NCBI RefSeq assembly: GCF_921293095.1
Contig: NC_060248.1
Span: 82,715,243-82,779,242, forward strand
Reading direction: 5' to 3'
Source: Ischnura elegans
Taxonomy: Eukaryota > Arthropoda > Insecta > Odonata > Coenagrionidae
DNA: 64,000 bases
A model generated the notes under the pieces. That model had not been told where the DNA came from and made no database searches. It saw only the letters and a list, made by a program, of their open reading frames with translations. The translations under genes were made by a program, and so were the position numbers. This document shows, piece by piece, positions 1 to 11,740 of the stretch (positions are counted from its first letter, which is position 1; each line of letters opens with the position of its first letter).

Positions 1-94
1 ATTTTCAATTTCATCTTGCCATTATCAGACAGTCTCCTGAAAGTTCTCTTGACTTCACCATTACATTTGATTTCTTGAAATTTAGTTACTTCAA

Positions 95-360
95 CTACAC
101 GTCTGCAGAATTAATTTTCCTCTTCCTGCAAATGAACCCGTGGCGCGACTCGCAAACATCCGCATGAAACAGAGCCGAGCACGATTTGGTTCCATCTTCT
201 ATTTTCTCGATCGCGAGGCAATTTTCTGCGGTACGTGGAGTATTGCCTGTCCACAATGGATATCTGTCGACACTATTTTTCGGCGGGATCGTGGTCTTAC
301 TTCCTTCCCAGATCCATTCACCATCTTCGTAGGTTCCGTCCACCCAAAGTAGTCCCCTAT
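95..360 (-). CDS. C-type lectin exon 3 (C-terminal half of CTLD)
   Basis: This exon encodes residues 101-188 and the stop TAG at 95-97. It carries the tryptophan-rich loop (W106, W116, W118) and the last cysteines C148, C161, C170 and C178, followed by a short basic tail. The acceptor is TTTTTTTCAG|AT next to 360, with a strong polypyrimidine tract. No AATAAA is visible in the 94 bases left in the window. Confidence 0.87.
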
Positions 361-3300
361 CTGAAAAAAAATAAAAATTTTAGTGTTTATTATTACATCC
401 CCTGGTATTCTTTAATTTTTGGGATGATTAACATTGTATCTTGTACAAAACTATATGAATCATTGAGAGTCGGACCCTTTTTGAATAATTAGGAGGCAAA
501 CATTTGCATTTAAGCGTATTTGGATGGAAAGGAGAACTACAAAACATATCATGAGGGGGCATCTGTTAACTATGTGAGGCGTTTTTGGGGGGGAAGGGGT
601 CAAGCCGATCTCACCCAATCTCACTTGGGGGGGAGGGGAGGATCCTGGCAAGTTTCGCGTAATTTTGTTTGCGCAAGAAACAGCGTAAAATGTGATTCTA
701 GACTACGATCTTCATAATCTGAAATAATAGCCTTAGCTAATTTTAAATAAAAATAATTAAACAAATTGTTTTTTTCATGAATCCAACGCAATGAAGCATA
801 GATTAACGTATTAACGATTAAACTTGCCAACTACTCATGAAGGCAATCTTCCAATAAAGCTAGAATAAAAAAAAAATGCTTTTAGAAATACTAAGAAAAT
901 TCACAAGCATGCATAAGGCATTCACAGGAATACATAAGTTAATTGGCTAAACTACAAGATCGCCTGCGGTAGGACTGGGAGAGGAGGAACCAAGTACTAA
1001 ACCAAATTACACGCCCATGTCACCGGATGCCTCGTAGCATCGTTCCTCATGACTGCAGCACAACGGCAAACGTATTTCAATATTATATTTATGTTTGATA
1101 TAGCTGAATTTAAAGTGCCACGTCGAACGTCAAGTGTTAAGTATGTGAAGTAGATAAAGAGGGATAAACGTAAGAAGAAAATTAGGAAACTGAATGAAAT
1201 GGCATGGAAATGAGATAAGTGGACGTTCGCAGTATACTTATCTTAGGATTACAGTACTCTGAAAGGATGGCGTTCTTATGCTCAACTGCATAACGGGAAA
1301 TGGGTATAGATTCTATACTACTGAATACCCAAGTACCTTGACGTACAATCAACAAACTGTCTTCAGTAATCTCAAGATGCATCACCCGTGAACTAGTTCA
1401 CTTTTATGGTTATCAAAAAAATCGAAGTACGTCAAAATTAAAAATGAATTACGCTAATTAGCCATATATTTGCTACCACTGTAGTTTTTGGTAGTATTAT
1501 TTTAAAATAAAGTAAGAAGCCTACATGTTCGTTAAGTTGATGGAAGAAATATAATAATGTGAATGGAATTTTTATTTAAACTACATCTATTGTGCAATTA
1601 CAAGATTTATTGTGGCAGTTACCTTCAATAATGTGAGGGTTTTTATGCAAGACGAAAGCCATAAACTGCAGGTAGTCCCTTCTATCTACCATTGCAAGAT
1701 AGCTGTCGTTTACTAACTTAGGGCACAGATCAACGGCCTCACTCCAAGTAGCATTTTGGTCAGGAAAGAAGATGAATTTCTGATCTTGTATCGAGAAGGA
1801 ATTCTCTTTCACTGCGTCCTCTGTTGGTTTAGAATTATCATTCTTCCTTGTTCCTGTCAAAAAAGAAGAGATTAAAATTGCTGGTATTAATATCAATGGT
1901 GGCAGAATCAATGAAATATTTTCCGATTTTGACAGTGCGACTTCCAAAAACTTTTTTCCGCTTTTTGAAATAAACTAATGTCTTAATATACTCGTATGAC
2001 CGTCCACTCCAAATACCCTCTCTAATACAGAGTAATGTTTTATCATCATCCTCTTATGCGTTATTCAGTGTATTTCACCCATTCATTGGTTATTGCATTA
2101 CGTTTACGATTATCGTGTTCATAATAAATTCATAATATTCGTAAATATTGGGCGTTTACTCGTGTAAATTCCTGGTTGAGAGTAATCAATTTACACCAAA
2201 AAACAGTATATGCCCGTGATACATCCAATTTCGATAAAGATTGGTACAAATGGTTCCTTGATATGCATGCGGAACCGTTTCTGGCAGCTTTATTTTTTAA
2301 AATATTGATTAGTACCAGAGGTACGCCTATGTAAGTATTTTTTTATTTCTAGAATATTTCCTTTCGTTTTCGACCTAAATCTTATTGAAATAAAATTATT
2401 CGTGAGCGCTCAGTTTAATGTATGACAAATGATGGTGTGGTAAAATACTTAATGTTAATTTTATCTTTAATTTTGGAAAGGTATAATAATATTTGTAAAG
2501 CATATTATGCTAGCTACTAATCAGTTTAATGAAATCATTGCCCTAATCATAAAAAAAACTGAATTAAGTATTCCGAAATAATCGCGCGCATCGACCCAAG
2601 CGTCCAATCACAGAATGGTCACAAGTCGCATTATACCGAAATAATGCTCAAAGTTGCTTTTTGGCGTGGTTCAGATTTGAAACGTGGCTGTTACATGCCA
2701 TGGTTGGTTATTCAGGTTAGAATACACTAAAAAATATATCGCTTACTGCGGAGTTATACGTTATTTATGCCATATCTTTCCCATTAATTTGAGCCTGTTT
2801 CTCAAAAATATTATAAAACACGCCCGATCACATTTTCCTACGATAATCATGAGAACGTTTATAAAATCATATTTTTCAGAATTTCTGGAAAATATTTAGC
2901 ATTTCAAATAATTTTTATACCATCAAAGGTATGAAATATGAATAATTTCCTGAGTTTCAGAAAATTTCTGGATCACAAACCATGCAAGTTTGCATTGCAG
3001 TGTGATTTCGATTTCTGAAAAAAATGAATAAACAGTATAATTTCCAGATGAAAGTTGACAAATACCTTAACATCTCTTTTTATCGAGAACTATTCATAAC
3101 ACCTGATCCTGAATCGGGTGTTATCAATATATTGTATTATCAATATAATATCCAACTGAGGATCAGGTGATATGAATAGTCCTCGCAAAAATATCTTTTA
3201 AGGTATTTGTGAACTTTCACCTGGAATTTATGCTGTTTATTCATTTTTTTCAGAAATCGAAATCACACTGCAAAGCAAACTTTCGCGGTTTGTGATCAAG

Positions 3301-3520
3301 AAATTTTTTGAAACTTAGGAAATTATTCATATTTCATGCCTTTTTTGGCATTGGATTGTACATTACAATTTATGAAAATAAAATTATCCTCGGAATGACT
3401 TCTGTTCTAAAAGTGGCCTTACAACTATGCTTTATTTAGTCTTCACTTACCTTTATGATTCGCAGAAACTGCCAATAAAGTTGAGACCAGCAAAATGATG
3501 ACCGAATTCACGAAACCCAT
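95..3520 (-). CDS. Secreted C-type lectin (single CTLD), three exons
   Basis: Joining 3520-3451, 1853-1623 and 360-95 gives 567 nt in frame: 188 residues plus TAG. Residues 1-20 form a hydrophobic signal peptide, so the protein should be secreted. Residues about 47-180 form one C-type lectin domain: ATWSEAVDLC at 58-67, LLWVDGTYEDGEWIW at 104-118, ENC at 146-148, DVC at 168-170 and GFIC at 175-178. C67-C178 and C148-C170 are the expected canonical disulfides; C161 is extra. Where EPN or QPD and its neighbours normally give Ca2+-dependent sugar binding there is WTGNTP (137-142), so binding specificity is uncertain. N-glycosylation sequons lie at 57-59 and 72-74. Insect secreted lectins commonly act in immune recognition; that role is inferred from the family. 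Donors are GTAAGT and GTAACT, and both acceptors end in CAG. Intron 2 (361-1622) holds no coding signal I recognise; intron 1 (1854-3450) holds a foldback. The 3' end lies beyond the window. Confidence 0.88.
1623..1853 (-). CDS. C-type lectin exon 2 (N-terminal half of CTLD)
   Basis: This exon encodes residues 24-101 (both end codons split). A polar stalk rich in charged residues (25-45) leads into the first CTLD strand and helix, with the first canonical cysteine C67. The acceptor is TTGACAG|GA at 1853 and the donor G|GTAACT at 1622. Reading past the donor gives a stop after 15 further codons, so splicing is needed to complete the fold. Confidence 0.85.
2924..3345. repeat. Long foldback (inverted-repeat) element in lectin intron 1
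   Basis: Two arms of roughly 200 bp (2924-3120 and 3150-3345) are inverted copies of each other, close to 90% alike by eye, around an AT-rich centre near 3130-3150. For instance, TGATTTCGATTTCTGAAAAA lies in the left arm and its complement in the right arm. It has no coding capacity; this fits a MITE or foldback transposon. The intronic transcript could form a long hairpin. Confidence 0.8.
3451..3520 (-). CDS. C-type lectin exon 1 (signal peptide)
   Basis: This exon encodes residues 1-23 plus the first base of codon 24. The start MGFVNSVIILLVSTLLAVSA is a typical signal peptide with a short polar n-region, a hydrophobic core and a small-residue cleavage site near A18-S19-A20. The ATG follows a 37-nt predicted leader downstream of a TATA/initiator pair. 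The donor is G|GTAAGTG at 3450. It is too short for simple ORF calling and is recognised by the phase match to exon 2. Confidence 0.82.
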
Positions 3521-3551
3521 TGCTGACCTCTTCACCGTTGCTTGCCAAAGT

Positions 3552-3589
3552 CGAAATGAAAACTTGGCTCGAAGCAGGTCGGCTTTATA
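3552..3589 (-). promoter_or_regulatory. Core promoter of the lectin gene (TATA box plus initiator)
   Basis: On the minus strand TATAAAG occupies 3589-3583, and an initiator-like TCATTT has its A at 3557, 32 bases downstream of the first T. This is the usual arthropod TATA-Inr spacing and puts a 37-nt leader before the ATG at 3520. It is a prediction; no expression data are visible. Confidence 0.6.
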
Positions 3590-4430
3590 GACGCTTACCA
3601 CTCTTCAGAACTGATCAATGTTGCCTTATTTTTTCTAGACTCTTCCGGAGTTTATTCACGGACGTGGAATCTACCGGAAACGCTGTCTCATATACTTTGA
3701 GCTCTTGTGAATGGAAAACAATTTATTTCCAAGGATCTAAGAAGTCTACTCCTATAAACAAAGTTTCCATCATGTTGATTTTCCTACACGTATACCTCTG
3801 TTGCGTTCATTTAGGTTGGTACAATGAGATAACGTCTTTATACAAAGGCTATGCTAAGTTGCAACGAGTGGGTAGAAGCAGGCAAAAATAATCTCTCGCA
3901 TTCGTGCTAAATCTATGTAGGAAGGCAACAGAAAAGGATGACTTTTGTAGAAAGAGGAATTAGCAATTCAATAGTCTTGATCTCAAATTCAGAAAGAGAC
4001 TGACGAAATGTTGTCTATAGAGAGTAGTATTATAGGTGCGTGAAAAGGGAACATTGGGAAGAAGAGTGAACGATAGGGAAAATACTAGTCAGGCATGATT
4101 GTGGTGACGACCGTAGAAAGTGAGATGGGTAAATGAAACATTTGGTGGTGCTATTGTTCTTCTAGGCATAGCACTGCCCACAAGGAATGACTATACGTTG
4201 AAATGAACTTTTTTTAATGCCAACAATTTCAATTTCCATGGTGACAGAAACGATGAAATATTTCCGTGTAAGGCATTTTCTGGAACAACGTTGAAAGATA
4301 GTAAATATGTAAGTCAAACAATGATAAAGTCGGGTAGGAAAGTAGACTTCTGCTTGTGATTCAGAATGGAAGTGAAAACTGAATGTGAAGATATCCCTGA
4401 GCAATCGCAAACACCGCATTGTACGGGAAA
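3590..4430. other. No gene recognised; upstream region of the lectin gene
   Basis: AT-rich DNA upstream of the lectin promoter. Short ORFs on both strands show no family resemblance and no splice-consistent extension. Confidence 0.5.
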
Positions 4431-4439
4431 ATGCGCTAC

Positions 4440-5345
4440 AATGGCACAGTGATTCGAATAGACTCGGTCTCATAACGCACAAACTGGAATCATTTTACTC
4501 GTTAATTCATAGACTGGTGTTCCTACCCCTTCAATCGGTGGAATTCTTAAAAAAGCTTAACATAATGAGATACTTAGCTCTAGTGAATGACTGCAGTGAC
4601 AAATCAATAGACAGACTATTAAAAAAAACGACGCCATAAAAAAGTTGTGCGCCCTCGTGCTGCCCACACCCGAAATCAAAACGTGGTGTAAAATTCAGTC
4701 CATTGGCGATATATCTTTCAAAATCATTGAACATATCCCTCAAAATTAACTCAGAACATGTTTCTTAAATCCGGTCACCTAGGAAAAGCTGCTTTACCAT
4801 ACGAAAGTTTCCAACCCCTTCAACAGTCAGGCGTTTTAACAAAATAAAATGTAAGGATTGCGAAACATTGTACACCAGTCAGACAGGGTGGAGCTTTACC
4901 ATTCGGATGAAGGAGCACAAAAAATGCTGGGTGAAAGGAGATACCACCTCTCTCGTGGCGAAACATTTTCCAGAAGAGAGACATTCTTGCTATTTTGACC
5001 CGGAGATCGTCCAGGTGGATAGGAAAGATCAAAGACTGGACGCGCTTGAAAAATTGGAGATTGTGCAAGAAAGAATGATTAAATAATGTTAAGAATGAAT
5101 GAATTTAAGAATGTTTCTTCATTTATTAATTTCTTTAATATATGAAGAAACATTCTAGGGCTACTTCCCACTTCTTGTCATCCCATTCCCCATGTGTACG
5201 ACCCAATTACATATTCCCCCATCAATCTTCCCTTTCACTTCCCACTCATTCAAATTGCATAAATACCTCTAATTTCAATAATTTTACATTGTACTTCAGA
5301 ATGACCTCATGGTCGAAACGCGTTGTACAGTATTAAATAACTTTG
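4440..5345 (+). pseudogene. Penelope-like element, 3' part of RT ORF with GIY-YIG domain (decayed)
   Basis: Three coding fragments in different frames match the Penelope-like element (PLE) plan. At 4450-4639 is the RT-to-linker region (HKLESFYSLIHRLVFLPL and SDKSIDRLLKK), which aligns with the same part of the 27-kb copy. At about 4770-4830 is a degenerate connector. At 4850-5086 is the GIY-YIG nuclease region (CKDCETLYTSQTGWSFTIRM, then EH and later E residues), ending in a stop at 5086. Frameshifts and stops separate them, so it is dead. The catalytic Y-x-GQTGR motif reads YTSQTGW. The non-coding tail 5087-5345 ends in a ribozyme-like hairpin. It belongs to a PLE subfamily clearly different from the 27-kb copy. 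Confidence 0.78.
5291..5327 (+). ncRNA. Decayed hammerhead-ribozyme-like motif of a PLE
   Basis: GTAC (5291-5294) pairs with GTAC (5324-5327) as helix I; TGACC/GGTC forms helix II; GAA is followed by the palindrome ACGCGT as helix III. The core CUGAUGA is replaced by TTCAGAA, so catalysis is not expected. It lines up base for base with the better-kept copies and shares the downstream TTTGTGG stretch. Confidence 0.5.
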
Positions 5346-5404
5346 TGGAAAAATTGCCATCTATCTTTTTTCAATAAAAAGAGGTGATGGAGGCAAGGTC
5401 CTAA

Positions 5405-5612
5405 AAAAGGAAGATAAGAGCACTAAGCCTGAAGTGAGAGGAGTATGTGGAGACATGGGCATCCCGGAATACAAAAGCAGAAATGACACAGAAAAACAGA
5501 AATGGAAAGTGAAGCGACTCGCACAGAACGGGACGGGTCGTAAGAAGTGGCCGAGGGCCTTCGACTCCCAACATCATAAGGGAACTAGAGGAATGAGAAG
5601 AAGATGATGCAT
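5405..5612 (+). pseudogene. Possible LINE 3' end remnant
   Basis: A forward reading of 5500-5600 resembles the C-terminal tail of RTE-like LINE proteins (KWKVKRLAQN, then RKKWPRAFDSQHHKG). The segment ends in an AGAAGATGATG tail like the (ATG)n tails of the other LINEs here. It is short and weak evidence. Confidence 0.3.
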
Positions 5613-5934
5613 AATATTTCCAAAACTTGAGAGGTAGTCCTCTTGCTAGCCTATATTCAATATTTCGTATAGCATAGTTGATTTATAATTTTCGTCGGCT
5701 AAACTAATTTATGTTAATTGAATAAATGCACGGATTTAAAACGAATTTCTAGAAAATAATTTGAAATGCCCTTTTTGCTCTCTTCAGTCAAAGAGATACA
5801 GTTGGAAGAGAAAATTTAATATTTTTCATAAAAATAACAATAATACTTTGCTTCTCGGACCAAGTTCCTTGAGGTGGTAGGAACAGCAGATCGCTAAACC
5901 TGTAAGTTCCTGTATCGAGAGAAATGGGACATAT

Positions 5935-6222
5935 TTGCGGCCCGCCAGATAATTTCTTACGGCTCCTAGAGGCTAAAGGAAATATTGTATACAGCTACAA
6001 AATAAAGCCAAATATTCGCATACATGTCAAAAATAAACTATGTCAAAAAATTGCATTGATTTTTTGAACTTTTGGACAAATAAATATTATTGCACTTTGA
6101 AATTGTATGTCTCTTTAAATTTTATTGATGTGATGGTAAAGGGACATGGAGCATTGTGGTCCTCCGGACGATGTGAAATAGATTTTTGGCCCTTGAGTTA
6201 AAAAAGGTTGAAGACCCCTGTT
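5935..6222. mobile_element. hAT-like non-autonomous element, one terminus recognisable
   Basis: The right end reads, on the minus strand from 6222, CAGGGGTCTTCAACC, a typical hAT terminus, followed by ACTCAAGGGCC. GGCCCGCC at about 5940 resembles subterminal motifs of such elements. No matching left terminus or 8-bp target duplication was found, so the left limit is approximate. Confidence 0.42.
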
Positions 6223-7204
6223 CTACATGATGGACTGGGGTCTCCTTTATGTCGTTCTCTTGTCGGCCAGCCTCGTCTGCGAGATCGCGTTCAGAAGTCG
6301 CAAAGCGTTGGGGGCGGTTGAGCGTCTAACTCTCCCAAAGCCGTCTCCTCTCGCCCTCAGCCCTCTCTCTCCGCCTCCACAAGGGGAGGGCAGCCACCCC
6401 GTGTCCCTGGGGGTGGAAAGAGACACCGCCCCCATGGCATCAACCCCTCCCGAGCTTCAATTGGGGCCGATTGGGACTAATTCGGGGGAAGATCTTTGGG
6501 TGCGGAGGGAGGAACGTCGTGGTGTTGGCTCGAAAAATGGATTCTGGGAAAGGAGGAGTTGGTGTCTCTGGTACTGTTCACCCTCCCTTTCTCCATGCCA
6601 GCGTCATTGCTGCCATAGCGACGCTCCCCGACTCCGTGACTAACGGCAGCCGCCAATGAAAGGGGAAGAGACTGATGGTGAAGCTCTCATGAGAGGAGGC
6701 ATCACTCTCGCTCGAATAGTCCGATTTCCTGACAGATTTCTCATTTAAAGTTCACAATCATCGTCATCAAACTCAGACGTTAAACAATTTCTCATTGTAG
6801 GTATTTTTATCACATATCTACAAAAATACTGTAATATATTCGTAGTACCACATCAAAGAAAGGAACTTATAATTTAACACAATGTTGCTTTTAAGCAACA
6901 TCAAAAATGTATACATTTGCAGCTCTATTCAGAAAAGGTTTAAACTACGCGTTCTTTTTTGGGCTGTAAAGTTTAATGGCGATGTACGTAACTGTCACAA
7001 TAATTCTGATTGAGTAGAAATTTTTCACTTCTTTTAAATGAGAAGTCTTGAAATTTAATATCTCCCAGATGCAGCTCTAGGTTAGAGAGGGTTAATTTTT
7101 ATCTCCTAGAGAGATTACCTTATTCTTTCTTACTTTCCAACCCTTAACCTTCAACAGATTTTTTAATCAGGTATTAAAATCAAAAAGGACTCTTTTTTAA
7201 ATAT
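6223..7204. other. GC-rich island then AT-rich DNA, no gene recognised
   Basis: 6230-6660 is GC- and CpG-rich with overlapping open frames on both strands. The plus-strand frame 6227-6643 begins with a hydrophobic stretch (MMDWGLLYVVLLSASLV) but continues in proline- and serine-rich low-complexity sequence with no family resemblance. 6660-7204 shows nothing. The island could be a promoter, first exon or transposon part. Confidence 0.35.
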
Positions 7205-7685
7205 CATCACCAACGGTCATCACTCAAACAAATTCGTTTAGCGCAGCTCTTCACTCAATCTTTTATCAGCTGATCTTCTGACACATGCATAATTCATCTG
7301 CTCTTCATCCTTCGTCACCTGCCCAATGTATCTCATCCGCATGCCTCTTCCATGCGCCTTTCTTCAGCGATAATTTTCATTCTTCTGCTCTACATCCGTC
7401 ATTATCTGATCTGCTGAATATATCTCATGTGAGGCCTAACTCTTCCATTATTTTCCATCCACTCGTCCTTTGGCCATAATTTTCATCCGACTATTGTCTC
7501 TCTTTATGTGGACGATAAAATTTTTCAACCTCCCACTCAAGGTTCTCAAAAGTATCCTCTTCTTCACTTTTCTTAGAACTTCCACATTACTCACGCGATC
7601 TACCCAATTAATCTCCATCGCTCTTCTGTAATATCTTTTTTTGAAAGCTTCCAGGATCAATTTCTTCGCGGCTGTCATCGTCTTT
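7205..7685 (-). pseudogene. LINE 3' end remnant, same family as the 54-kb LINE
   Basis: Minus-strand 7678-7448 encodes AFKKRYYRRAMEINWVDRVS and NVEVLRKVKKR, the C-terminal region found in the LINEs at 55-56 kb (EAFEMWCYRRMMKIKWIDRVS). The 3' end near 7205-7255 keeps the AGAGCTGCG and GTGATGA tail elements. Position 7290-7450 is diverged, CT-rich on the plus strand. No intact ORF remains. Confidence 0.62.
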
Positions 7686-10600
7686 TTTTAATATGAGAGG
7701 AATATTTCAATTTTGACCAAGATATTCTCCAAAAAACCTGAAATTTTCAAGTTGTTAGCGATACACAATTGCAGCGGCGTTTTTTTATCTTCACAGATTT
7801 CCCTGATGCTATGTGTTTTGTCAAGTCACTGTAATCCTCAGTTTTATACATTGAATATGTTTGTCTATGTATTTATATCATGGAGGTACTTGAGTGGAGG
7901 TGAGGAAAGATCCCAGAGTGGGGTATGGGGTGAAGTTCTAGTCCTGGGAAATTCGAGGTCAATCGGTATTCAAGGAGAGGAAAAACCCATGCATCATGGA
8001 TTTGATTCTATCCTGGTTGACAACTGACAATGAGATGAATTTTTCTTGGGCATTCTACTGAGTTAGTCTCTCCATTTATGGTGACGTTTCGATGAAATAC
8101 TTTTCCGCCGTCATTAGGGCTGGCTGATGAAGTGTTCGGCTCCCGATTTCTGCCAACGTTTTGATGGAATACTTATCCATAGAAATGTTGCAGATATGGA
8201 GAGCCCAACCCGGTCGGAAGCCTGAAAAAAATTCATTACAACTCATGATGACGACACCGAAATATGTCACACCAAGAAAAATAAATATGCGGAAGGTAAC
8301 AACATGGCATGGTTTCATTTGTGATATTAAACTTTATTATAGTCGTGCCTGATAACACTGACGGCGTGATAGCGTAATTTAAACCAAAAAATATGCCAAA
8401 AAGGAATTACAAAATGACTTGCTCGAGCAGGAGCAATATATCTAATAAATCCTCTTAAGCGGTGAAAGGAAAATTCATCGCGACATGTCTGAAACTGTAT
8501 AAATGTAATTTTCTCAAAACGTAATACCGGTGGTCTTGTTGTTCATGGTGCCCTTTTCCAACATTCGTAGGGCATGCCAAAAATTGTTTTGCCATCTGCA
8601 TAGGGCTATAAGTTTATTCTTCACTTTTTTTTGTTCCCGAAAAATTTTCAGAAGATCTTATTAATTATTAGTAAATTTTAATCTTCGTGGGGATTTATAC
8701 AATTATTTCATGTTATGAAGTTTACCTTTCAATTTCAAAAAATTAGTTTTTTTGGCTTAAAATTCATGAATTATTTTAAGGAATAATTTTTTAAACATTT
8801 ATTTTAAATAATTACATTCAACAATGAAGAGTTTCCTCTATTTCGCTGATAATTTCGTACTAAACTCCTCCGCCACCGAGGCGGGGTAAAGTTCTCGGTG
8901 CCACTGTTAGAGGTATTTTTTTATTCTCGCCGGAAGATAATAATCCTAGTTTATTTATTGGGCATAAATATACCCCAGACACCTTAATAAAAGCCCAATT
9001 TATGTTAGCAGATGATTGTAAATAAGACTTCATTTAAGTACATCTCGATTTTTTTCCACAGTTAGCATGAGGGTGGTATTTTAATTTTGAGAATTTTAAT
9101 CATGACCGCAAAATTTAACAAGGAAAACGAGTCACTAGTGCTTGAATTAACAAAACTAATTTTTGGAACCGCGTGGGCTAATTAATAAGTCATAATTGAC
9201 GTTTAAAATTAAGCGGAATAAAAACTTTCTCCACTAGTGTTTGTGATCGCCACGTGTCGCGTTCTTATTTCCCTGGACTGGGTGGTCGTGTAACTCGAAA
9301 CGGACCGAAATAATTTATGAGATTTGCTCTGAATTTGCCGGGTTTCGGATCCATAATTTAACGGGCGCAGCTTCAAAAAATCAAGTTGTCGAGGGATTTG
9401 GATTGGCCAAGGTAAATTGTCGGCAAATGAAATTGTCAAGAGTCCGGTAGCGGGTCGTTTGGGAGGGTCTAGTTCCGAAGAGAAAAAGAAGGGATGGTTA
9501 TACCCAGGGTTTGAGAATGTTGAGGAAGGGGGAGGAGTCGTCTGAGCTGTCTGGATAGTGTGAGTATCGTCAGGGTCTGCTTGGTTTATTGGCCCTGTCT
9601 GCCTGTCTCACTCCGATAGGGGACGATAATGCGACCCCTATTCGAGGGAGGGGAGTTTCCCTGACGACGGGGACACACCCTTCCCACGTACCCTGTCGCA
9701 TTCTCAATTCCGTCACTCTTCCCGCATCTGTAAGGGGAAGGATGGTGGCTGCAAAATATACTCTGAAAGATAGTCGACGTCAGTCAGTATCGAAGAAAAG
9801 TAATGTGCTTCGATGGAGAAGAAAATGCCCTTCTATAGCCGATGGCTGTTACATCTTCAGTGGTGTAAGATGGCTGTACTTGTAGACAGATGTACTTTGG
9901 CCCACTTCTCTCCTTTTTCGTACTTACACAAAATATGTTTAAATCAGTAAATTCCATGCTATGCAATAATTAATATTTTCGATAATTCCTTTTCGGGTTA
10001 TGAAGTCATGCGTGTCCTATGTAGTCCTATGTGTTGAATGAATTTCAGATTCATCGATGACGCTGAAATTCCTTTGTGATGGTTTTTACAAGTTGGGCCG
10101 GTAATGCCCTAACCTTGGGTTACTTTGTCCCACGCATGATATTTGGTGGTTTAAGGCTTGCTTTTACATTTGGGTCAATGTTACCCCAAAAAAGAAGGTT
10201 ATCCATCTCAGTACACTTCCATAATTTTTCCATGCATTAAAACCTTGTAAAGGATCTTTATTCAGTGCTGCCACCTAATGGTAACAGTATTTACTATGGA
10301 CATATGTTAACTGAAAATATTAAATCTCTTTTTAGTGTATTGGCCAAAGTAACTACATCTTACGGTATCTTGCAGCAGTGTGTTCAATATGTGAGGAAAA
10401 ATCGAAGCTGATTTTTTCTTTGTTGCTACCACGTGGTGAGCGAGATACTGTCCGTAATTGATCCCTTACTTTGGCAAGGCATTTACCAGGGTTTAGGGTG
10501 CCATTTGCTTTAAAAACAGGCCTACACTTCTTTCATGGTGTTTGTTAATATAATCAAATCCGAGCATTGGTGTGGTTTCATGTACTTACTCTTTCACAAT

Positions 10601-11489
10601 GTGAACGCTTAGATCGATGGTATAAATTCAATTTTAGGTTTCAAAGATGCACAGCCGAAGGATCTGAACTTTGCAGCGAATTCACACTTTAAGTTCCCTA
10701 CATTGAGTCAGGCGCTGTACATTGTGGTTGGCCTTCTTATCCCGCCCCCTTAGGCGATGTTTTTTTTTTTTTCAAAAATTGTTTCATGTGGGCAAATTCG
10801 TAACCTGCCTCGCGCCCATCTTAAATCTTTTCTGATTCCAGTCTTACCTGCTCTACAAGCGATTGATAATTTATACGTGAAACGTATCTTTTTCATCCCA
10901 TATGTAAGTAAGTAAGACTTTATTGCATCAAATTACTCACAAAAAAAAGGTTTTTTAAAGTGCTGCAGATGAAAAAATACTGGATTCCACATTTAATTTA
11001 ACCTTATCATTCACAAGCAAACCACTTTTTCGTCATTTCCATTAGCTTTTTTTGGTAGGCGATGTAGTCTTTTTCTTACCAGTTGTCTTAATGACGGCGG
11101 TACTCGTACAAAAGAAACGATTCGTCATAGCTCTCTTCCCGCCCGCAGACGTATTGTGGAGACATTACGGCACGTGGTCCCGCAGCGCTTGTTAAGTTTG
11201 AGGCATCGCACAGTGGGCCGAAATCGGAAATCGCCGGCTATTTTTTAGATGGAGACTTGAAACTTTGTGCTCATACTCATAAATGAGTATTAATTATGGA
11301 TTTATATGATTTTTTCAAAATAAAATAATTCTTGAAAATCGTCATTTGAAGCACGGGACATAGTTCACTATCATCTAAAAGCAATATAAGAATTTTTGGA
11401 TTGAAATTGAGAAATTAAGAATATAAGACGAAATAGTTTGACGGATTAATTAGTAAAAGTCATTTGGAAGGTGGGAGAAAAGAGATTCC
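7686..11489. other. No gene recognised
   Basis: Mostly AT-rich. 8076-8318 (minus) has an open frame with a hydrophobic N-terminus next to a TTTTTTTCAG acceptor-like site, but no partner exon was found. 9460-9900 is more GC-rich with short open frames. 10090-10200 has scattered GGGTTACTTTGTCCC and TTACCCC motifs that look like an old repeat. There is no convincing coding or RNA gene. Confidence 0.4.
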
Positions 11490-11740
11490 TTCTAAAGACC
11501 CTAAAAAGAAGAACTTAATAGGTTACATAATAAGACCTGCTGGTCTGATTAAGGCAATCTTCGAAGGGTATGCTAATGGGAAGAAGTCAAAGGAAGGCCC
11601 AAAATGAGTAAAATATGACAGGTTATTTAGGATGTAGAAGAGAATAATTACGAAAATATGAACATTTTAACTGATATTGAGCGGAGTGGGCAGCTGCTTT
11701 AACCTATCTTCGGATTGTTGACTTAAGATAATGATGATTA
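11490..11740 (+). pseudogene. LINE 3' terminal fragment, same family as the 54-kb LINE
   Basis: Broken frames read LLKTLKRRT, GYIIRPAGLIKAI and EGYANGKKSKEGPK, matching LLKTLSRRRDNLVGHILRHD and EGQVEGKKGKGRPR of the 55-56 kb LINE. The end ATTGTTGACTTAAG plus ATGATGAT matches that family's 3' terminus. Several stops; a dead 5'-truncated copy. Confidence 0.7.

Noticed and set aside
6227-6643. 138-codon open frame with a hydrophobic, signal-like start
   Set aside because: GC-rich island with long frames on both strands; after residue 30 the sequence is low-complexity, with no domain, no splice partner and a hAT-like end just upstream.
8076-8318. 80-codon minus-strand frame with a hydrophobic N-terminus
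   Set aside because: An acceptor-like TTTTTTTCAG interrupts it, no matching donor or second exon was found and no family is recognised.
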